Origin: Rhypophila decipiens
Lineage: Eukaryota > Ascomycota > Sordariomycetes > Sordariales > Naviculisporaceae
Assembly: GCA_033297075.1 (NCBI GenBank)
Contig: MU858054.1
Span: 484,408-548,407 of the forward strand
Direction of reading: 5' to 3'
Length of the DNA: 64,000 nucleotides
The notes beneath the pieces are model-generated. The model was not told where the DNA came from, made no database searches, and saw only the letters and a list, made by a program, of their open reading frames with translations. Below are positions 33,879-45,493 of the stretch, one piece after another. Each line of letters begins with the position of its first letter. Positions within the stretch are counted from its first letter, which is position 1. The translations under genes and the position numbers were made by a program.

Positions 33879-34205
33879 ATAAATATATCAAATATTCTCT
33901 AATCTTCTTATAAATATAAGAAGGTATTTAGTACTAGAAAACTTCTTTTAAACTTGTTAAAGTATAGTATAATAGATAATATAATTAAAATATTATTATT
34001 TCCAAAAAGAAATACTAAAAACTAAGAAATATTAGACTTTAGAAGCTCTTATAACTAATAGTAGTAATAGTAGTAATTTAGCTTAATTAGGATATTAGCT
34101 AGAATAACTAGATCTTTTAGACCTACTTAAATATTTATAAATAGATTAAGTAAATTAATTTAAGTTAAATTAGACCAGAAAAAGTTCAATTTAAACCAAA
34201 TTAGA

Positions 34206-37200
34206 CCCCCCCTTTAAATTAATTTGATTTGTACTAGGCCCTGCCTGCCTTAGTACAATACCTGCTTGGTTGGCCCTTCTGAAGGGGTGATTTGTCGTGA
34301 GTATAAAAATTCTTTCACGAGTTTCTCTCCGGGGATATCCACCAACTCGCACCACACCGATGCGGCGATGCCACCCAGCTTGCATTCGTTGTTTCCGCTT
34401 GCCATCCCCATGACGTTCTCAGGTTGCCCAATTAGGCAAAGGCGATGGTATCTCTCGAGAACTTTGGCCTCAACACGCCCAGATTGCTACGTAGTACCTA
34501 GGCCTGATTTTTCCTCCATTGTCTTTTCCTAACCATTTCGGCCCGGCCTTGCCTTTCTTGTTTTATGCCGGGGGCCATTCATTTGCTCCGTCTCCGAGAA
34601 ATACTGTTGCCACCAACAAGGCTTGCGCCTCTATGGATTCAACACACAGGTCGACCATGCCAGTGGGCATGTATCACCCTTGCAGCTCCCCATCCGTCAC
34701 ACATTCGTGCGAGTCTCCATGGAGTGCAAAAAAGGCTAATTTTTCAAAATACCCGATATGGCGTCAGAAGACCTTGGTCCCAGCTTGAGCAAATCCATTT
34801 CCCGATGAGAACCTCTGGCCCAAGGACAGGGTACAACGAAGCCCAAGACGGCGACCAGTCATTCGACGTCAGTCTCGTTTCCTTTTGCAGGCGTTCTCGC
34901 TCTCTCCATTAACTGACTAGGGACGGATCTTCAAACAGGTTCAGGTCAAATGCAGGGAACCAGCGGTTCACTTGAGCCTTCCAGACCTCCCCGTCTTGAT
35001 TCTTGCGCAGTCAACTACATGGAGGAAACATGGCTCGCTCTAGAACGGCTAACAGTGTACAACGGGTTCGGACGACCACCTGCAGGAGTGACACACGACA
35101 GCCACGTATGTACATACAGGGACGCGCACCATAACGTGCTTGTAAGGCTTGACAGGTTTGTGAAACATGGGCCATTAGCCGCAATGTGCGTTGCACGGTT
35201 TCACTGCGCACGGCTGATGACGGTATCTACAAAGTCTACGGCGTCGTCACACCTATCACGATCATCTCCGAGACAAATCCAGGATTCATTGTTACTCACA
35301 TTATTTTCTTCTTTCCTCTGGCCCCAAAGGCAGTTAAGGCACGCGATGCAACGGTTCGTACCCTGCCACGTGAACAATCACGTCCGAACCAGGCACCAAG
35401 CTGATTTATCATAGGGGTATAGCCATGTCGGTCGTTCGTGATTTCCGCGCTTGTCAGTCCCTACAACCAACAAACAACACTGCAACCCCTTGAACATTTG
35501 TCCTATCAAATTTCCTGCACACTTTTAGGTGAAGTCAATCATGGAAAGAAATGCGCCGCGTGAAGGCATGCAGTGATCTTTTGCCATCTCATCTTGGCCG
35601 CAACCAAGCCGCCGCCGTTCAACAAGTACCTGACGTGGTACCATGTATTAAACACTGTACGATACGGTACAAACATGACTACTAACTGGTCAACCGTGAC
35701 ATGGAACAGTCCACGACGACACCCTCTCAACAAAAAGTCGCCGAATTGGGCCATTACCACTCCTCTACTGGCTGTATCTCTCGACTCGGGAAAATTCTAA
35801 CGGGGCAAGGCAAGGAACGAAACAAGGTTTGGATGTGAACAGAACTACAAACCACTGTACATCTGCAGTGGTTGTTGCTGCGGCTGATCGTGCCTGCAGG
35901 TTCCCCACATACAGTATGTATGTCCACGCAAGAGTATGCGAGAGAAGAAGTTGTTGTCTCGCTGTGTACGTCTTCCAATCAACCCCTGCTCCCACCCCTT
36001 TTCACCACCCCCATCCTCTCCTCGCCGATAGACCTTGCCCGTTGTAGGGCGGAACGATAAGCTTGAATCCCTGTTCGTCCTTCCCGCAAAGCAAAACGGG
36101 CACATGATGGTCGCCGTCTGCGCCTGTACATAACGCTGCTGATACAGTATCGATTTCGTTCCCAACCTTCTCGTACGGACAGAGCAGCGGCGTCTATAGT
36201 ACACTAGTATGGAACCAAGAGTTTTATATCCGAATAGGCGCGGAACACTTTGAATAATCCTGATTCAGACCAAACATGGTCGGCTTTTCTTCCGTGTCCT
36301 GTGATTGACTAGTTTTTTCAAGAAGTTTGTATAAAGGGCAAGGAAATGGAAGGCTTGGCCGAGCGGTATCGGTAACGGTACATTACACGTGAGGTTACGT
36401 TGGATTACACAGGTACTTTGAGCAGGGTGAGGGCAGCGAACCGGCACCTTTTTAGCGGCGTTATGTGATTCAAGTCAATTACTGACTGGACCCTTGTGTT
36501 ACCTGTCACTTTTGGATACTAGTCTGATGTTGTGATCTATTCGAGAATAATTGCTCGTCCGCGTGTAACAGACTAACGTCAAGTTCTTTTATTCAAACTC
36601 GCTTTACTCTTTTGTCCGTAGCCCCCAAGTGTACATGACCAAGTAAGTACCTTGAGGGGGTTCCTTTGCGCCTGTTGGGCCCTGTTTTGAATAACGGCGT
36701 AAATGTGGGATAGACGTGTGTGGGTGCGTACTTCTGTCTTATGTGCGTAAGGCTGAAAGATTGTGTGGGCCACCTCGTTTAGGTGTGTTGGTGGGAAAGG
36801 GGTGTTGTGTGTGTTTGTGATTAGTATCTGAACCGATCAACATACATCTGCCTGTCACCAAGGTTTCGGGAACAACTGGACGGCCAGCGTACGGCTAGTT
36901 TTTGGAAAGAACGGAACTGTTTGGGGAAAATATTTTGAAGATTTTTTCTTCTTCTTGTTCGTTCCGCGGCACAGGGGCGACGTGGATCCAATGCGATTTC
37001 TGCCGAGCGGGAGACTTCATTCGGGCCCAAAGAATAGGCCCATTAGTCAAGTCATGTTATACAAGGGAAAAAAAACTGGAGAACTGTGCTGTCATCATGG
37101 AAAGTGGTTTGTTGTTTCTTGCCGTCCATGTTATAATCGGCATACGTAAGTTCTGTCAGCTTTTGCAAGAAAGAAAGAGCAAGAGAATTGGCTGATAATA

Positions 37201-37868
37201 TAATAAGTGTATTTGGTTCTGTCAAAGAGAAAAAGATGGGTTTTTGTGCAGGGAGATAAGACGGTCCAAAGAAAGTAAAAGAAAAAGTCAATAGGTACAG
37301 AGATATCATTCTCGGTTTGTTACACGCCCGTTCCCGATGAAAAGTCTCAAAAGAAATTCCTCCTCTATCGTCCAACGCACCCGCTTAGTTGCACAACAGG
37401 TTGCAGATACCGAGGAGATGGAAACTGCCAGGCACATTGAACCGGCCATGAGCGTTTCAGTTCCCGACACCTTGGTGATCTGCTGAGGAAAGTACACTAG
37501 AAAGAAAAATAAAGAAATGGTTGATGATAGTAAATAAGAGACTGTGGTGGTGCCTTCGCGTTCCTGCCTTTCTGGGGAATTGGAGGAAGGAGTATGAACC
37601 CCGAAACCTCCAGTCACTTCCCTACTCCTTCCCACCGCTCCGTCATGTTCGCTTTGGAAGGCTGTTCGATAAAGGTTCGCACCTGATCGTCTAAGAAAGA
37701 GGAAAAGAAGTATTGCTGTTCGAGTGATGTGGGTCCAGCTTATCGTGGATCAGAAAGCCAGACAAATTCCAGAATGACACAGGCAAAGGGGACTGCTAAG
37801 AGCTGGATTCAGTCAGCTATATCCACGACGGACAGGAGAGATTGACGTACCATATGGAAGCCGCCAGT
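34206..37868. other. Gene-poor stretch
   Basis: 3.7 kb of ordinary base composition with no gene that I can support. Frames up to about 150 codons occur but have no domain, signal peptide or consistent codon pattern. Confidence 0.5.
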
Positions 37869-38045
37869 TTAACGATATCTGCGCCTGCTGGCACCACATC
37901 CGCAATCTCCATCATTGCTGTGTTCTATCGTCTTCTTGGGGCCGGGGCAGATTCCGTTCTTCGAGGCCTTGCACTGTGCGCACTCCACAGTCTCACTAGT
38001 CCTATGGCTGCAGTAGGTGTACGTGTTGTTGATAATGGTGCACAT
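37869..38045 (-). CDS. Small Cys-rich protein, putative
   Basis: A 58-residue frame starts MCTIINNTYTYCSHR and contains seven cysteines, including CAQCKAS, ICPG and CGCG, ending in a basic RRRYR. The pattern (Met-Cys start, Tyr-x-Cys-x-His, then spaced Cys) resembles short fungal proteins of unknown function that may bind metal. The frame is open upstream to 38375, but that part is not Cys-rich and lies largely in the presumed 5' leader. A TATAAAA box about 200 bp upstream supports transcription. There is no signal peptide from this Met. A longer protein, an unseen intron or a chance frame remain possible. Confidence 0.4.
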   Translation of the reverse strand: MCTIINNTYTYCSHRTSETVECAQCKASKNGICPGPKKTIEHSNDGDCGCGASRRRYR

Positions 38046-38239
38046 GTTGGCGGTGATTGGTATGGGTCTGTGAGATGGCTGGAGAGCGAGGAACGAGAGC
38101 AGAAAGATGAGGCGGTTCTTGAACGGAAGAGTCTGGTATTGTTGATTCCTGAAAGTCTGAAGACGAGGTAGAAGATGTGTATTTGGCTTGATGCTGAAGA
38201 GAAAGTGAATGGACAGATGTGAAGGGGGCTCATCGAGGT

Positions 38240-38246
38240 TTTTATA
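38240..38246 (-). promoter_or_regulatory. TATA box candidate for the small Cys-rich gene
   Basis: TATAAAA on the minus strand, about 195 bp upstream of the ATG at 38045. This leaves room for a leader of about 160 nt. Confidence 0.4.
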
Positions 38247-41200
38247 TGTGTGTGGCTCGCGATTAGGGGTCCAGCGGCAGACGAAATCTGGCAGCAAGGG
38301 CGGAGTGAAAGTATGAGATATCGACGACAGCATTGCGGCATCTCGGTCTGGTTTGCACTCGCAAAAGAGAGCCACCTGCTAGGTAGTCCCGTAGAGATGA
38401 TGATGATGGATGACTCCGTACATGCTGTTGGTGATTAGGGTTCCAGGCAAATGTGGCGAGACCATCAAGTTGGAGTGGTCGTTGGTTGCTAGGGAAGATT
38501 GCATCTTGGACTAAGAGGATCTGAACTGCAGGTACCTGTGGGCACTATTCTACCTCGAGTGGACAGGCGGGGATCTGACGCAAGTAGAGGCATGTGGAAG
38601 GGGGCATCGGGAGTGGTTAGCAAACACCGACCTATCAGTACTCAGTCGAGATAGGACAGTTTCGTGCCGGTTGATTCGAACAAGCAAGTGAGCATCTTGC
38701 TACACCCCTGCTTTGCATCATTAAACGAGAGGTAAGAGAAGTGGAAGAAGTCCCGAGCATGCCTCGCCGGGGTCTGTCTGTTAACCGTGGGGAAGCAACA
38801 GCCGAGCGATGACGGGAACGATCACGGCCTGTAGCGATATGGCGCGCTCTTGTTGGGTTGGCAATGAGAACGACGAGCCACACTACGGTGCCCATTAGAG
38901 TCTATTGGACGCTGCATATGACCACCAGGCCATGGCTGAGGGCACATAGACTGCTTCCAGAACGCTAGAGAGGGTCGGGGACTTGGTCTGTTATGTGAAC
39001 TTATCAGTCGTGGAAGCTAAAGATGGAAGCTAAAGGACAGGGGCATGTTGGTGACTAGGGTGGGGATGGGGATACAAAAGCAGGTAACTCGCAGCAGCTT
39101 TGTATCACACGGGGAATGGCAGCAGCGGGCCATCGCACCCAAGGGCCTCCACGGATAGGTATATGCCCATCGCGTGTCCTGCTCGCGGCTTGCATTGCTT
39201 GATAGAGGGTACAGCGGAAGATGATCAGAGGTTCGTTTGCACACACAGGAAGGGCCGGGAACCTTGCTGTCGATTCAGGAACATAGGTCTGAACGGTAGA
39301 GCCATGGTCCTTTCAGGGGGACTTTGGGTGACGGGACGACGGGGGTGGTGGCAGCAATGCTTGCCGGCGGTCCCTGAGTTCATTGTAGCCATCCATTGGC
39401 CAAATCCAACAGTGGCACAATAAGGCCATGGAAGAACCCCAACGCCGTGGAAGTTGAGAGGATATCCGGAGTAGGGAGTGAGAAGGCATATGGCACTGCT
39501 CAAGACGTTTCCAGGCACGGGGGGTGTAACTGTTGCCTTGTGAGGCGCAGATATCGAGGCTGATACCATGGCCGCATGCAAAGCGACCATCTACGAACCC
39601 ACTCTGGATCGACAGCCGTCCTCAGTCCCAGGGCAAGAAGAAAGGAGCTTCTTGGGACTTGGAAATTGCAACAACAAAAATTGACTATTCGAAGTTGCCG
39701 GTGCAAAGGCTCGCTGTCGTTGGCTTAGGTTACGAGATGTCGGAGTTTTGGTACTTCAGTTGGTGGTTTTGATAACTGTAGCCTTGCAGACGCTAGAATC
39801 ACAGAGCCGGTAAATTTGTCAGAGAGACGAGATGGAACAAACACCTACCTATCCATCCGATTTGCACGATTTGCTCTAGCTATGGCTTGCTCATTATGCA
39901 CACGGTGAGCGCCCCGTGCCTAGGGGGTGTGCCGAGATCAGAAGATTGAGCATCGCGATTGCTGGTCCGGCCGGGAGACACACCCGTGAAGCAAACGGCC
40001 ACTACATTGCCAATTGATTCCCCATCGGGGCCTTGGATGGGGAAGAGGTCACCAATTAGTTGTTGCTGGTGACTATTGAGATGAAGAGGTATGTACTGAG
40101 TGTTATGAATCCAGTCAAGTCACCTTAGCAGCCCTCGGTGTGCACTGTAACTCACCGTTGATGACGCAAGAGCCGATTGTCGTAGAAGTCCAGGGCTAGC
40201 CTTTGACTCCACAATATACTAGAGACGTTGACCGGTAGACTATCCGTGCAATCCGGACCACTAAGAGCTGGAAGTCGCACTGTAGCGGAAATGAACTGAG
40301 AATATGAGGTTCCATGGGCGAGAGTTGTTGGTGAGCTGCACTGAGCCATGATTCTCATGAAGAGGTGCAAGCTTGAGGGTCCTGTTCTGAAGGTGGAGTG
40401 TCAAACAGGGCCGGTCGGTGAGGTGGGTCTCTGCTGATGTGGGTCCCATGTTTGCCCATTCCCAAAACGGCCATGCCGAGCACTAGCAAGCCTACCGGAG
40501 GAGGTACGATCATGATGGAGATGGTGTCCTTGGTTCCTGCCTTCCTTACAATCTTCATCTGAAGTCACAGCTCAAACCTCAGTCCCCACGACCCACTCGC
40601 TCTGCAACCTGGACCTGCACTTTTACGAATTACTTCACTTCGTCCATAACTTCAAAGTGCCTCGTCCACCACCAAGCTTACTAGTAGCGCGATGAAACAA
40701 AAGGACAGATCGTGCAGCGCAAATGGCCATTCAAACAGGCCCAAAGCCAGTCCGAATCAATCGGCAACCAGAGTAGTCCACGAGGGGGGCTTCCCACCAC
40801 AATTTGTTTCAACTGCAGTTGTTTCCTGGGTCCTTGAGCACCAGACCCCCTAATTGTTTCCTGCAGTCCTCGTCTCTTGTCCATTTCCAGAACCATACCT
40901 CATCCCCTGGCGGACTTGGAGCTGTGGTTCTTCTTTTTAAGTCCGATCATCGACACAGGCTGACAACACATGGCCGTTCTTTTGGGTCAACAAGTCGTCT
41001 GAGGAGCTATATCCGCCCCTGACGATATCTGGGCCCCAAAAATCGGTCCGTCGGCTTCGGACGACATTCATCCAACGTCTGCAGTGGGTGAGATGCTCGG
41101 ACGAATGCCACCTCGCCCGCTCTCGGGATACTCAACATCCCGGCTTGAACGGCCATGGTCATGACCGCGGCGACCAAATGTTTGGTCAGATATCGATCAG

Positions 41201-44200
41201 TTTGGTCTTGTGGGTGGCCCTCACTGGCCTCCAGCGGCTGTCTTGGCGTCCAGGAGGCACTGCAATCTGGAAGCTCAAGGTCCAGAAAGGAGAGACGAAG
41301 TCGCACACAAAAGCTCGAGAGTCTACCGATATTACAGGAGTTGGCCGCGTTTCTTGCGATTGTTTGTGATGAGCGCACATTTAAACGTTGTCTGCCAATC
41401 AGCGACACATCTAAGCGCTGGAACCGCCCTGGTGGTAAACCACGCTCTGGGGTCGGCTCGACTGCATGCGATAGAGGTCAAGCCTCTTATGAGGAACACC
41501 AAAGCGATACGGTTGTCGATGACCTGTCTCCCCGAGTTCTGACTATCTTGGGCACAGCCGCTGCTAGCATGGCCCAAAGTCTGCCGAGCCAGACTGCATT
41601 TGTTCGGAGATCCCCCCTCATCTCTTGATGTGGGTTATCTTCACCCCTGGGATCCGAGAAGTGAAATGCTGGGGCGAGAAAGCTCCTTAATCACCTGAGT
41701 CTGGCCGAGTTATTAGTGTAACGCTTCATATTACATTTCCTGTTGAGACGACCTCGCAGCCTACTCACCTGGTTGTTCAGCCAATCCAGCAAACGTACCG
41801 GGGTCAAGGCAAATGCTTGAGACGGCTGGTCTCCGGACAATGTTTCCCGGAAGATGATTCACCCGCGCCTCGAGATCTGCTAAGGTTCGTATATTGCCAA
41901 CAGCTCCCCGGGACCCACAGGATATAGTTGACGGCTCACAGAAGCGTCCTCCTGATGAACCCTGGTCTCTCGAGGCCCTGCGATGGACTTGTCCAGATAT
42001 GGAACCAGACCTAAAGCCACTATGTCGTCCTCGGCATGGTCGAGAGGTGGTCAAGTATCAGCAAAGTACCGATGTGAGAAAGGGTACATCTGGCGATCCG
42101 ATAGCCATCCGTATTCTGTTACATGGATGATGGATCTAACTGAAGAGATTATAGTCTGGCGCCTGTTGACGAACCGGGACCTATGCCGTTGGTCGTTGGT
42201 CGTTAGCATCCGCGCAACCCCAGGCATTGAAATCACCAACGAGACATTGCCAGCCGAGCTGTCCACTTGAACGCATCGGGCCGTATCGATGACAGACATG
42301 GATGTTTGGACCCGGGACTTGTGCCTTTCTTATTCCCACAACATCCCTGGCTTCAGGCACTGTGTCTTGAGCCTGCCCCCCGGCACAGCACCTCACAGAT
42401 ATCACCATGGTGTGCTTTGCGGCGCTGGTTCACGGGTAAATCCGCATAGTGTGAACTGGGGTTGCAACGGCGGCGGCATGGGAGGTTGTTGGTTTCTCTC
42501 TCTGCTTGGCCTGACGTACGATCGATCCGTGTTTATGCTAGAAGCCTTGAAATAAGCGCACCCTCCACTCATGAGCGAGTTCGGGCGTGGGGTTTATAGT
42601 CAAGGGTCTCTGGCTATTGCATGCTCGTTCTGGTTGCCCCCTTGCTCATTTCGCTGTTTGGCAATGTTGGCTAGCCTGGCACATACGATATCAAGTACAG
42701 GCTCAAAACCTGTGTGATAGCTCGTGAAGACTCCTCTGGTGGTTACAATGACCCTTCTTGTGTGATCTTGAGATACTACGTCAGGCAGGACGCCTTGGCA
42801 GAGCCAGCACACGTCAAGCGAGAGGCGAAGTATGTCCGTACAGCTTGCGATGCTTTACAACCCCACAGATGGAGAGTCGTCGTTGGTTTCCCTTTTGCTG
42901 AGGGACACTGGGCCATCTTGGTTACAAGTGTGCAACGTAAAGGCTGGCACAATGAAAGAAAAAAAATATGCCCCCGAGCGGATTCGAACCGCTGCCCTCA
43001 GGTTCATAGGGGAGAAGGCTTTGTTATAGTGTGGAGATGGGCGTGTGGCTTGAGGTCTGGGTGCATGGGAACTCTACACGTCTAGTACTAGGGCTACACC
43101 AAACGGCAGTCCACTGAGAGGTACATCACAGTCACGCCAGATCACTATTCAGTTCACATATGGCACAACAAGTCTTGTGCCTCCTGGGTGGACTACACGG
43201 GCTGAATCACGATCATGGTTAAGGAACTTTCACAAGTTTCATTGGCCTACTTTAATACTTCATTACATGTGATAACCTTTCAAACACATCACTTGAGCCT
43301 CGTAATCTGGGTCTACCTTGAAAGAGGAGATGTTATCCCGGAACCTCGTATCAAGCTTGTGCCAGCATAGACGCTTCCAAAATCTGCTCTACCAAGAGAA
43401 GAGCCTGCCCACCTCATAATTATACATAGTTCGATAAGGCTATCCTGAGGTAGTACAAGTAGTGCTAAGTATGCACAGGAGACTGAGTAGATGCATATGT
43501 TCTGGATAAGCGTTCGGCTAGCCTCGGTTTCTAGCACTGTGGGAAAGCCACCTGGGGAAATGGGCCCATGTCGGCCACTACCGTTGTTGCCATCACGCAA
43601 ATCCAAGAAGCTGGAATTGATTTTGGATCAGCTCAGGAGCACACGACACTCTCTTTAGACGTGAGCACAACCGTCAACCGGGATCCCCGCGTTTTCTAGG
43701 ACCCCACACGGAAGAGGTTTTGGTAATTTGGTGTGATCGAGGTGTCCGCCTTCCCGGGATATCTTCGAAGGCCACCCGAAAGCACCAATCAGCGGTCGGC
43801 CGACGCCCCGACCGACGTCAACTTCAACCTCAGGAACGTCAATTGCCCGGGTCCCTGAGGAACGAAAACGTCTCTTTTGGGCCTCGAACAGAGCCGCAAC
43901 TTCTCAAACTCCACAACTATACCCCTGGCTATCAAAAAGAAGACGACCTGATATCATCATTCCACCCAATTTCCCCGGATTTCCCTCGACCATCTGCCGA
44001 CCATGCATTCCCATCCGCTGCTTCTCTCAGTGTGTGACCAGCACGGATAGAAGAGGCATTAGATCTCTAACCTGTACAGTCGACGCATTTTGCAGCAGCT
44101 CAAGCTCAGACCAATGGCGGCCCCACGTGTGGGATGGACTGGGAGCAATGATGGCAGTCGCGCCAGCGAGTTCCTTCCTACTGGGGTTGGATGGATGGAT

Positions 44201-44785
44201 TGGCTTTATGCGAAAATGAACGGATCTAGCCCCGAGGTCACGCGGACACCCCCGCTGATTGGATTTTCCCACAGGAAGTCGCGGTTCGATGATAATCACC
44301 GCAATCTTGCTGCAGTTACGACCACCAGTTACCGCTAGTTGTCAGTCGCAACTTCGCGAGCATGGGAAAGTCACGCTGCGATAGGAATTGGCAATCTGCA
44401 CCAGTGCACCACCGGTCCACCACCATCTTTACCTCTGCGGTAATGCATGATGGTGGGCTGGGTTCGAACCTTCCCGCGGTCCTCTGAGTACCGACCTTGG
44501 CAAACCAGGTACCCTTTTTCGCTAGCAAGACTCTTGCACACGGGCGCGGGGAATTGGATTTACTACGGCAGTACGTAAATCTCTGGCAGGGTCGACATCC
44601 CACGAACTGGGAGTGCTCATGTGAACAATTGTTGCGGAGCACAAAGGAACAGACAGGGACCAATTCCACACCTCGGCAGCCAAAGAAGGATGGATGCCCG
44701 TCAAGGTCTCAGACCGCAGCGGGTTCGAGTTCGAACCAGCAAGTGCTATGACCTGACCTGGATCATCTGAAATACATTTACTTGA
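38247..44785. other. Long gene-poor stretch
   Basis: 6.5 kb with only scattered short frames on both strands. Some frames around 41.1-42.5 kb are longer, but they overlap on opposite strands, contain no motif and could not be joined by splicing. Apart from a tRNA-derived fragment I see nothing I can name. Confidence 0.5.
42969..43010 (-). pseudogene. tRNA 3' half fragment with Pol III terminator
   Basis: On the minus strand AGCGG-TTCGAAT-CCGCT forms a perfect 5-bp T stem and 7-base loop containing a B box. It is followed by CGGGGGC (acceptor 3' strand), a discriminator A, and TATTTTTTTT, a Pol III terminator. Upstream, ACCTG could be the 3' side of an anticodon stem. No matching 5' acceptor (GCCCCCG) or A box occurs within about 150 bp. 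I therefore call a truncated tRNA gene; an intron longer than usual is the alternative. The anticodon cannot be read. Confidence 0.45.
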
Positions 44786-44856
44786 GGATAAAAGGCAGTC
44801 TCCCTTCCTCCCCCCATCTCCAGTTCCCCTTCCTCCATTCCTTCTTCTCTTCTTCA
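44786..44856 (+). promoter_or_regulatory. Core promoter: TATA-like GGATAAAAGG plus CT-rich tract
   Basis: A TATA-like GGATAAAAGG (44786-44795) is followed by a nearly pure pyrimidine tract (44799-44856) ending in CTTCAG. This arrangement is common just before transcription starts of strongly expressed filamentous fungal genes. The downstream leader to the ATG at 45116 is A/C-rich, also typical. Confidence 0.55.
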
Positions 44857-45115
44857 GTCAGAACTACCCCTCTCCATCCAACTATCCATAGCGTGGTCCG
44901 TGAAGAAAACGTCATATCATCCCACTCAGCCATCCCGCCTCGGTCATTGGCCCATTCATCAGTCCGCGTACCGCTCTCTCTCTCACACAAAGAAGACAAC
45001 AAAACCCACCAGGGACAATATCAAGAGACCCCAAGCCCAGCAAACGCAAACCATTATATCAACAAGAAACACAATCCAACACACCAAAAAAACCTACATA
45101 CAGACAACCATCACC

Positions 45116-45493
45116 ATGTCTTCCCCATCGACAGATGAGGTCCGCCAGTTGGCCGAGCAAGCCCAGCCATTCACTTCTACTACCCACCGCGAGCGTCGTC
45201 CGTCGACTTTCTTGTCACTCGCCCCCAGCACATCTGATTCTTACCCGCGGTCTCAACAAAAGCCCAAGGACGCCGCAAAGGCCCCCGAATCTCTCACATC
45301 CGAATCTCTCCCCCAGCCGACCAAAGAGGATGGCACTCCCATTGTCCTTCCTCCCAAGCAACATCGCACATCCAGTCTCAGCAGCGACGGCTCAAAGTCG
45401 GGATTACGCTTCCTCAAGCTCGGACCCGTACACTGGGGCGAACACCAGGATGCTGAGCACCAGGGAGATTGGCATGAGGTAGCTGTTGAGTGA
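45116..45493 (+). CDS. Small conserved fungal protein of unknown function
   Basis: 125 residues from an ATG in a strong context (CACCATGTC). The frame stays open upstream to 44900, but that part is leader-like A/C-rich sequence. The body is polar, Ser/Pro-rich and predicted disordered. The C terminus has the compact block SGLRFLKLGPVHWGEHQDAE ending GDWHEVAVE. I recall similar LGPVHWGEH...DWHEVA tails in short proteins across Pezizomycotina, so it is probably real and conserved, but no function is known to me. The strong promoter suggests high expression. Confidence 0.75.
   Translation: MSSPSTDEVRQLAEQAQPFTSTTHRERRPSTFLSLAPSTSDSYPRSQQKPKDAAKAPESLTSESLPQPTKEDGTPIVLPPKQHRTSSLSSDGSKSGLRFLKLGPVHWGEHQDAEHQGDWHEVAVE

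Larger units (their letters stand above)
32505..34205. repeat. Extremely AT-rich island, RIP-like decayed repeat
   Basis: Base composition changes abruptly at both edges. Inside, the sequence is almost entirely A and T with TA-rich words and stops in all frames, the usual look of repeat DNA decayed by repeat-induced point mutation in Pezizomycotina. The outer edges resemble each other in inverted orientation (32556-32585 against 34155-34187), so the decayed element may have been a transposon with terminal inverted repeats. A non-decayed piece (about 33315-33878) sits inside it. Confidence 0.75.

Noticed and set aside
34950..35414. 154-codon plus-strand frame
   Set aside because: No domain, no start context and no promoter. 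Composition (His/Arg/Ser/Cys-rich) is typical of a chance frame.
41088..42560. Overlapping open frames of 80-157 codons on both strands, possible degenerate gene
   Set aside because: Frames oppose each other, no motif or consistent splice structure was found, and amino-acid composition looks random.
44450..44510. B-box-like GGTTCGAACCC on the minus strand, possible tRNA
   Set aside because: The T stem does not pair well and no A box or acceptor partner is nearby.
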